From the NCBI GenBank assembly GCA_028565635.1, contig JAOXYB010025812.1:1-15881 (forward strand): 15,881 bases of DNA, given 5' to 3'. Source of the DNA: Phoronis ovalis (lineage: Eukaryota; Phoronida; Phoronidae). A model generated the notes under the pieces. The model made no database searches. It was not told the origin of the DNA and saw only the letters and a program-made list of their open reading frames with translations. How positions within the stretch are numbered: position 1 is the stretch's first letter; each line of letters starts with the position of its first letter. Shown here piece after piece: positions 9,298-15,881 of this stretch. The translations under genes and the position numbers were made by a program.

Positions 9298-9402
9298 CAT
9301 GATTTTTTTTTTAAATTTAAAAGTAACAAACTGGGACATATCTGCTGTTTTGTTTAGAAATATTTCCAATTTTTCTGTTTTGAACACTCAGTTAATATTT
9401 TA

Positions 9403-9838
9403 TTAAGGATGATAATCTTTAACTTTATCAGAACGGTCCACATGGTTACATTGGGGTTCTATCTGAGGTTTTGTAAAGTCAATAAAAACTTGTTCCAAAG
9501 TAGTTTGACTAACAGAATAGTCCTCAATGCTGAATTTAGTTTTAGCTTGTTCCATGATTTTGAAGACACTTGCCCATGTTGTACCTTTGGATGGAATATG
9601 GAAGGTTACAAGTTCTTGATGTTCACTTTGAACTGTGGCTCCTGGGAAGCTTCGCATGACATACTTTTTTAATGGATGAAGATACCGAACAAAACGCTTT
9701 TCAGAACAGGCACATTTGGCACTCATAGTATAACCTTCACCAAATTTCGTCTTGAGATATGGTATGGTACCTAAGCATTTTAATTTCCCATTCACCATGA
9801 TGGCTATTCTGGTACAAAGAGTTTCACATTCCTCCATA
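9403..9838 (-). CDS. ABCA3-like last exon (H-loop to C-terminus)
   Basis: The exon starts after ACATTATTTCAG with TATGGAGGAATG and runs to TAA at 9405-9403. It encodes [20 protein letters not shown], then [10 protein letters not shown], the regulatory domain with [16 protein letters not shown], and a 23-residue tail. 144 whole codons plus stop. Confidence 0.94.
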
Positions 9839-12800
9839 CTGAAATAATGTGCAATTTTTCGCATAAAGTTTTGACTTTCTCTCAATAAGTTGTTTTAAAA
9901 GTAAAATTTCAGCTTGATATTTCGCACTATGAACTTTCATATGCAAATAGTCACACTGCTGACGGATTAGGTCTTGGGAGACGAGGCAGAGATTATTATA
10001 CTGAAATTATGAATGATCCATGTTTGTATTGGCGTTTGACTGGTGAAATCATTGAATCGTTCCAATATATATCAAATGTATTAAAGTCAAGCCTATCTAA
10101 TCAGCGTGGACTGGAACTGTCAATCCGCACTCGTGGTCCTGTTTCCTACCACTGGAACCATTTTTCCGGGTTTCAAAAACTTGAACAGATTTCTCGAGAC
10201 TTGACCTTCCTGTTTGAGTCAAAATAAGGAAAAAGGAAACATTTCCTTTTTCCTAATTCAACAAGGAAAAAGGAGCTATTTCCTTATTTGATTCGACATT
10301 GAGGTTCTCAAGACTTGAATTAGGGTTCTTTTTTCTTTCCTAAATCCTCTATCGAACAAGGAAAAAGGAAGCTACTTAATTGACATTTGCTGAATTGCCT
10401 GTAAACATTGGCTGGTTAGCTTCGTCTTCCTAGAACCCCTTCAACTAAATGGCTGTCCTAATACAAGGTCATACTGAACAATGCTATTTCTGTTCTTTCC
10501 AGTCAAGTAGGTGTTATTTGCATATGAAATTTCACAGTGCGATATTTCGGGTGAAACTTAACGTTAAGAACAATTCTAATTGCAAAAAAAACTAATTTAT
10601 AGCACTTTTTACATAAAATGAATACATGACAGTTCCCTTTCTTCTCTTTTCTTGTTTTTGGGTAGCAAATGAAACGAAGGAACACTGTAAATACCACCTT
10701 TCGTGGAACTTTTTTCTGAATCCTGCAACTTTCACAATTTTTGCAGATAGGCTTTTTTGTTTGCACAACAAATCTTGATTTTGTGATCAGCATCAAAATC
10801 ATCATAAAGAACTTCAGTTAATATTCTTAAAGTCCACAGAAAAATAAATTGTATCTTTTTGCCTTAGATGCTGTAATACAATGCAGTGAGATATCCACAA
10901 CAATGCTAGCAATATAGAACATCATACCTGTGTGATGTCAAAATAATAGTTCTTCCACTATCTTTAACTTTTGTTAATGCATCCCATAATATTCTTCTAG
11001 CAACAGGATCCATACCAGTGCTAGGCTCATCTAGGAACACAACGGGGGGTTCACCAATTAAAGAAATAGCAACACTAAGCCTTCTTTTGTTACCACCACT
11101 GAAGAACAAAAATTAAGCTATAAACCACAAACAAGCTGTGTTTATAAATATATTTTTGAAATGACTACAGTCAAAACCATATCATTACCAATAGTCACAG
11201 TCGAACATGCTAGTGAAGAAGGCAGAATCATAAAGTTCCTCATTCTTAATCAATGAGAAGTGCTTCTAACTACCTGTAGTTTTGAACAAGCTTATCAGCA
11301 TGTTTTTCCAATATAAGGGATGAAAGAAATTTCTTAACAACACGTCCAATCTCGGTCTCTTGGATACCCCGTATTCTTGCAAACAATGCTAGTATTTCAC
11401 GCCCTGTCATGTTTTCTATCAGAGCATCGAACTGTGGACAGTAACCTACTCTCTGGTGCACCTTAAAGTAACATTATATTAAGAGTTCACAAAACAGAGA
11501 AAAATTCCATACCAAAAATGAAGTTTCAAAGGTTCAAATTAATTTTCTAAACATAAGTTTACCTTTCATTAGTTATGCACCAACATACAAACTATGAAAT
11601 AAAAATAACACAATATATAGGGAAGAAAATGCCATCAGAGTGGAAAAAATGCATTACACCAAACTAACCCGTCTCATGTCAGTTCTAATATTAAGACTAT
11701 CTATGTAAGCTTGTCCCCCTGATACTTGCAAATCTCCTGTCAACATTCTAAAAGTTGTTGTCTTCCCGGCACCATTAACTCCTAGTAGCCCAAAGCATTC
11801 TCCATGTGGTATCGCAATACTTAGGCGATTGACAGCTGTGTAGCTTTTAATATGTTTTGACAGTTCACACAGCAATACAGCATTCTCCTCCTTTATTCTT
11901 TGGTCCCTAATAGTTAAAGCTTTTATTATTGTATTCTGTTCTTGTGCAACATCATCATCCAGTTCCATAACAGATGGTGTAGAGTCCTTATTATTATTGC
12001 AGATTTTCATAGTACATAAACTTCTGGACATGCTTAATATACATTGTACAATTTGCATGTCAAACAATAAAACCAAAGAGATAAAGCAAATTCCATGAGC
12101 TGCCATTGCTAACAACATTGAGCCAACACCATTAGGTTCAGTTCCCCAGACATTTTCTTGAATGTTATAACAGTAACTTCCACAGTGTCCTATAAATTTG
12201 AATAGAAAAAAATGGTACAGTGTTTGCAGCAGATAATGCAATAGGTGAAATGAGAAAAGACTTAAAATTTTCCATAAGCAAGACAGGTGAATTTTACTAC
12301 AATTCAAGACCGTAATATTTTTTTTCACAAATTCAGTTATGATTGAAATAAAAACAATAGTTATAAAGCACTAGTACAGTATGATACAAAATGAATAGCA
12401 CATGCTTACAGTCACATAAAAATAGGAGAAAGCATTTCTATTTTATAACTTTATTTCTACCATTTTACCTACTGAAATTGAATTCATTCAAAAATGATTA
12501 TTAAGTAAAGCTAATAAACATTTCCTTGCAATTAGCCTATTTTATAGCATTTTGTCCAAACTGACTCTATTTCAATGGGTTTTTTTGGTACAATATTTTC
12601 AAACTAGGATCGGATTTCTTGGGCAAAAATTGTGTATTTGCAACAAATTTGACAAAAACAGCTAAGTATGTAATAACAACTAGTAATTAATTTTTCCTCA
12701 GAAATTGTCATGATTGCAGCTTATTTTATGGGTTTTAGAACATAATTCTAGAGACCGTGACATTTTTTAATATAATTTTTTTTTTCCTTACAAATCACCA

Positions 12801-15509
12801 GATGTTTTCTATATTTGGCACCTGACTGTAAAATAAAAGTTGCATCCTGAGAATGAGAGATACATTTCTTTATTGGTATGTAATTGGTCTAAATTTCTTG
12901 GGAATATAAGTTAATAAAATTGATGGTTAGTGTATATTTTGAAACGTGATGAACCTTTTAATATAGATTTATTTAATCAAAAATTCTCACATAATTTTGT
13001 GTCATATACTGTACAAGTTCCAAAAGAAATGCATTTTTTTACATATCTACTAGTTTCAATATAATTTGTACTCTCTAATAAACTGAATCTAATTAGGATC
13101 ACACTGTTTCAAAAAAATATAATCAAAATTTGAATCAGGTATTTGGTTCAATATTCAACATTGTTCAAAAAATATTCATTGACTGTTCTTACCTCCTGAA
13201 CAACAAGGATTGGTAATGTTAAATGAGTAGCAGAAATCTTTAAGACTCATATTTGATGAACTAATGTATTCAGAACTCTCACATTGTTGCTACAAAAAGC
13301 AGGCACAGAAGTATTATTAATGTTACTGACTTTCGGTAAAATATGTTTCATACAACATACGTACATAACATCAATGTTTATATAATTTCCTTTTTTGTTT
13401 CCAATCTGAACAAATTGCAGTTATAATGGAGATCATAAAGTGTGATACACTGCTTATACTGACCGTTAACATATCACCTTTTTTTACCTAATTGTCTTTC
13501 TTTCACCACTGAATAATATTCTGGTGAAAGATAGAAACAGTGATGTTGTACTACCTTATAGTGAAAGTTCTTTAAAATGTATCCCAGTGTACGAGGAAGA
13601 GAATATGGAGGAAACGATATTAAGAATGTTAACTGAAAAAAATTCTCTGAATTCTGTAAAATGCTTGCTGCATCCTGATCAGAAGATTTTGCTGATTCCA
13701 AAAAGTAAACAGATAGTAGCAGCACCAAGCCTGCAATGAAATAAAATGTGACAAAAAATACAAAATTTCAATACTTAAAATGTCTCAATTAATAATTATG
13801 TCTAATAATTTTATATAATTACGCTATACAACTTTTAAAACATGCACATAAAACTGACTGCTACATTATTTTTCACTTTTAATTAACTATTTGTTTCGAA
13901 CCATTCAAAGACATATAATTTCAATTTTTTTATCAAATACAGCATAACACAGACTAATAAATAGACCAAATAAATGCTCTACAAATTTAAATGGCAGCTA
14001 GTAAAATAAAGTGTGGCCAACAGAAGGATTCAGAAATCTGCATTAAATTCAATAAATCCATTCTTCTAACAAAATCGTATGTTTGGAATCAGATCGATGC
14101 CAAAGATTTCACATTTTATGTTTGATTTCATACTTGTCCTTTTTTAGAGTTTTGTGTACTTATATGAGTCATCCGTTTTATTGACAGATAATCTTGAGTG
14201 ACATTCTAAAAACTTAATAGTACTGGCCAGTCAGGTATTGTCTCCCAAAATTATAGAAGCTAGTACACAGTTTCTTTTTAAAAGTTCTGTTCCAGATAAA
14301 TTAACTTCAATTTTTGCCCATTTATTATATCTAAGGATTTAATTCAAGCTGGGACTATTAACTTAAAGTTATAATACTCTCAGAGGGACTATTAGTTGTA
14401 ATAGTCCCAAATTCATAGTCAAGTGAATGTAAACCTACCGCCTGCAGAAGTATACACCATCATTGCTGACATACCAGTAGCAGGTCGTCTAAACAAAAAT
14501 GAACCCAAATACATCATGGGAATATAAGACCAACCAGCCAGTAGAAATGAAATGAATGTCAAAAAGCCATGTTGCATGTATGCCAGAACATTGAATGCAG
14601 CAATGAGTATTAAAAACACAGCAATGATAGCAAAGTAGATAGCAAAATCACACAAGAAGGTAGACAGCCAGTAGCTGATAGCATGAAGTCCACTAGTAAA
14701 CTGTAAATGTTTCGCATTGGTGAATCTCTCTTTAACAAGAAATAAGACATATACACTGGTGAGTAAACCCATGGCTAATGTTATGCAGAGTTCAACATTG
14801 CGAACTTGAACATCCACAGACGATACTTTTTCTTCTTCTTGTTCCTCTGCCTCAAGACGTGGTAATGGATGATTGGTCACTTCAATGTTATAACTAGAGT
14901 CTGAAGTAATCATATGAAGTATTGCATTAGTTACAGCATTTAATGATATTGGTGCTGAATGCCATGCCTCTGCATTGAAATAGCCAAAGACCCTCAATTT
15001 TACACCAAAATCTGGTTCATTGTATTGCAGAAAATGACCAGCAATAATGTATTTCTTATTGTAGAGTAGAACATCTTTACGGGCCTTGTTTATGAGATGA
15101 TACTTCAAGTTCTCAGTCCCAAGAACAGTCATGGCTTGGACCCCTTCAACAATGGACGTAAAGGTTCCAACATTTGTTGAGCCACTATTAAGTCTCCCGT
15201 AGGCATCAGCTAATGTGTTCACAATACTGGAATTAGGGAAGCCACTAACTGAGTAGGGTACTACAAGTTCACTACCATAAGCAGCAAGGGTAAGCTTTAA
15301 TGCCGCAGATTCTGTTTCACTATATGAAAAGCTTAGTGTTTCTAATGGAGCTATGGCTAATGCAAAGATAATGGTAGGTGTTATTAGTTGAAGAGCTATT
15401 GCAACTAGCCAACCCCTTTTTAAAACAATTTTCTTCTTTATGAACATCGCCTTAAACTGCTGTCGTAACAATCCAAAACCAACATTCTTTGGTTGCCGTG
15501 CAAAATATG
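9403..15509 (-). CDS. ABCA3-like full ABC transporter, C-terminal half (7 exons, 5' part beyond the right edge)
   Basis: ABCA3-type proteins are two-halved ABC transporters that move phospholipids or related lipids across vesicle or lysosome-type membranes. Exons on the minus strand are 15509-14439, 13730-13555, 13289-13193, 12189-11669, 11461-11274, 11098-10928 and 9838-9403. They join with matching phases and GT-AG introns into 885 residues and a TAA stop. Numbering from the first whole codon: the first membrane helix of TMD2 is at about 33-50. A large extracellular domain follows, ending in the acidic stretch EAEEQEEEK. Helices follow around [48 protein letters not shown]-type sequence ([15 protein letters not shown]), the segment spanning the exon 1/2 joint, and [22 protein letters not shown]2 is complete: Walker [11 protein letters not shown] (584-593), Q-loop YCPQFD (628-633), signature SGGNKRR (684-690), Walker [13 protein letters not shown] (703-714), H-loop TSH (738-740), C-terminal VFIDF (858-862). 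No frameshift is seen. The closest known match is ABCA3 rather than ABCA1 or ABCA2, though the exact orthologue is not proven. Confidence 0.93.
9883..10582. mobile_element. Non-autonomous DNA transposon-like element with long terminal inverted repeats
   Basis: The core arms TCGCACTATGAACTTTCATA plus TGCAAATA (9922-9949) and their near reverse complement (10515-10542) match over 28 bases with two mismatches. Weaker similarity continues outwards to about 9883 and 10582, giving arms of roughly 65 bases. The interior (about 560 bases) includes a perfect GGAAAAAGGAAA hairpin and three AAGGAAAAAGGA motifs. The 72-codon plus-strand frame at 10009-10227 resembles no transposase. I could not identify a target-site duplication, so the exact ends are uncertain. 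Confidence 0.6.
10227..10254. repeat. Perfect 13-bp-arm hairpin
   Basis: The arm AGGAAAAAGGAAA (10227-10239) and its exact reverse complement (10242-10254) are separated by CA. It lies inside the inverted-repeat element. Two more AACAAGGAAAAAGGA copies follow near 10260 and 10355. Confidence 0.85.
10928..11098 (-). CDS. ABCA3-like exon f (signature, Walker B)
   Basis: The exon starts after TTGTTCTTCAG and ends at TCACACAG|GTATGA. It encodes the ABC signature SGGNKRRLS, Walker B with catalytic Glu in [17 protein letters not shown], and TIILTSH. Both ends split a Ser codon. Confidence 0.94.
11274..11461 (-). CDS. ABCA3-like exon e (Q-loop, helical subdomain)
   Basis: The exon starts after TACTTTAAG and ends at AACTACAG|GTAGTT. 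It encodes [20 protein letters not shown] and on through [11 protein letters not shown] to KLVQNY (residues 622-683). It is close to the ABCA3 sequence at the same place. Confidence 0.93.
11669..12189 (-). CDS. ABCA3-like exon d (last TM helix, start of NBD2, Walker A)
   Basis: The exon starts after AAATTTATAG and ends at AGACGG|GTTAGT. It holds a cysteine-containing loop (HCGSYC), the final membrane helix, an acidic linker ([11 protein letters not shown]), and NBD2 up to [20 protein letters not shown] and NIRTDMRR. It encodes residues 449-621. Confidence 0.93.
12190..13192 (-). other. ABCA3-like intron between exons c and d
   Basis: A 1,003-base GT-AG intron, AT-rich. I see no gene or clear repeat. 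Confidence 0.8.
13193..13289 (-). CDS. ABCA3-like exon c (short Cys-rich loop)
   Basis: This 97-base exon is too short to be obvious as a reading frame. It runs from GCTTTTTGTAG to TCAGGAG|GTAAGA. It encodes [20 protein letters not shown], then [13 protein letters not shown], with two N-glycosylation sequons (NMS, NIT) and four cysteines. It matches the spacing of the YCTSSE..YC loop of ABCA3. Entry phase 0 and exit phase 1 fit both neighbours. Confidence 0.88.
13555..13730 (-). CDS. ABCA3-like exon b
   Basis: The exon starts after TTCATTGCAG and ends at TATAAG|GTAGTA. It begins with the hydrophobic [11 protein letters not shown] and ends [20 protein letters not shown]. This corresponds to the FLVLPNHCLGMAVS region of human ABCA3. 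It encodes residues 358-415. Confidence 0.9.
13731..14438 (-). other. ABCA3-like intron between exons a and b
   Basis: A 708-base GT-AG intron. A hairpin lies near its 5' splice site (annotated separately). Nothing else is seen. Confidence 0.8.
14385..14408. repeat. Hairpin next to an ABCA3-like 5' splice site
   Basis: GGGACTATTA (14385-14394) and TAATAGTCCC (14399-14408) form a perfect 10-bp stem with a 4-base loop. It lies about 30 bases inside the intron from the donor at 14438. A second GGGACTATTA at 14351-14360 could compete for the same partner. Confidence 0.85.
14439..15509 (-). CDS. ABCA3-like exon a (TMD2 and extracellular domain)
   Basis: The exon starts after TTTTTTTTAG and ends at GGCG|GTAGGT. 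It encodes [18 protein letters not shown], then KAMFIKKK, corresponding to the linker and TMD2 entry of ABCA3. The extracellular domain follows, with an N-glycosylation sequon NSS and [14 protein letters not shown], then three to four membrane helices, ending in VYTSAG. It has 356 whole codons. Confidence 0.93.
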
Positions 15510-15881
15510 CTAAAAAAAACAAATGATAAGCAAGCATATTACATCATTCATAAACATAATTTTATATGTTTTCCATAAAATGCACTTTGTGCAAGCTGGG
15601 AAGTAATGAATGGACAGGTAAGAAAAGATCTACTAACAAACAGTGGAATGGATATTAATAATATTCCATTGCCAACAAGCAAGATGGATCGATCTATTAA
15701 CCCACCAGTTATTTACTTGAAATCAACTGTACATTTCAAGTACGCAAGTAACTTAAGGCAGGTGTATACCACGTTTTGCCACGGGTGGCGCTGCGAAACT
15801 GTTATTTCGATATTTCTAAATAAATAACAATGTTATATTTCTCATTTTAATGTATGTTTGTTAAGAATTTTATGACCTTTA
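15510..15881 (-). other. Upstream intron of the ABCA3-like gene (partial)
   Basis: No exon of the first half of the transporter is visible here. A 73-codon plus-strand frame at 15606-15827 has no recognisable domain. The GC-richer patch around 15770-15795 stands out slightly but cannot be assigned. Confidence 0.6.

Larger units (their letters stand above)
8866..9402. other. Tail-to-tail intergenic region between NUBP2 and the ABCA3-like gene
   Basis: It holds the 3' untranslated regions of both convergent genes. On the plus strand the clearest poly(A) hexamer for NUBP2 is ATTAAA at 9292-9297. On the minus strand AATAAA occurs at 9404-9399, overlapping the ABCA stop, and at 9261-9256. If the distal signals are used, the two transcripts overlap by tens of bases. 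Confidence 0.6.
9839..10927 (-). other. ABCA3-like last intron, carrying a mobile-element-like insertion
   Basis: A 1,089-base GT-AG intron. More than half is the inverted-repeat element described next. The remainder (10590-10927) is AT-rich with no gene seen. Confidence 0.8.

Noticed and set aside
10009-10227. 72-codon plus-strand frame within the inverted-repeat element
   Set aside because: It has no transposase motif and is too short. It is best read as non-coding interior of a non-autonomous element.
13524-13739. 71-codon plus-strand frame at the ABCA3-like exon b
   Set aside because: It is the antisense shadow of a coding exon whose splice phases match both neighbours.

Overview
The window is AT-rich eukaryotic DNA with genes split by GT-AG introns, so it comes from an animal nuclear genome. 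The proteins match metazoan NUBP2 and ABCA3. The AT-rich introns of 0.2-1.9 kb and the dispersed repeats suggest an invertebrate, perhaps a marine one such as a mollusc or related phylum. The species cannot be fixed from the sequence.

Layout from left to right. Positions 1-260 hold a G-rich, palindromic repeat. Positions 470-827 (minus strand) are an exon, probably the first coding one, of an unrecognised single-pass membrane protein with a charged, Lys/Ser-rich tail. Positions 828-1124 separate it from NUBP2 and look like a compact head-to-head promoter region. Positions 1125-8865 (plus strand) hold a complete NUBP2 gene. I could join eight coding exons with every splice phase matching into a 268-residue cytosolic Fe-S cluster assembly P-loop ATPase. 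Its start codon appears to lie on an exon that contributes only four coding bases. NUBP2 intron 4 contains a degenerate mosaic tandem repeat.

Positions 8866-9402 are a tail-to-tail intergenic stretch with candidate poly(A) signals for both neighbours. Positions 9403-15509 (minus strand) are seven joined exons, including the last one, of an ABCA3-type full ABC transporter. They encode 885 residues: the second transmembrane domain, the second extracellular domain and a complete second nucleotide-binding domain. The first half of that gene lies beyond the right edge. Its last intron carries a roughly 0.65-0.7 kb element with long terminal inverted repeats, resembling a non-autonomous DNA transposon.

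The genes do not form a pathway. NUBP2 works in cytosolic Fe-S protein biogenesis, and the ABCA3-like protein is a lipid-type membrane transporter. Their proximity is of interest because human NUBP2 and ABCA3 are both on 16p13.3. I found no evidence of a new defence, mobile or biosynthetic system. The points most worth checking are the split start codon, the unknown membrane protein opposite it, the repeats and the NUBP2-ABCA3 linkage.
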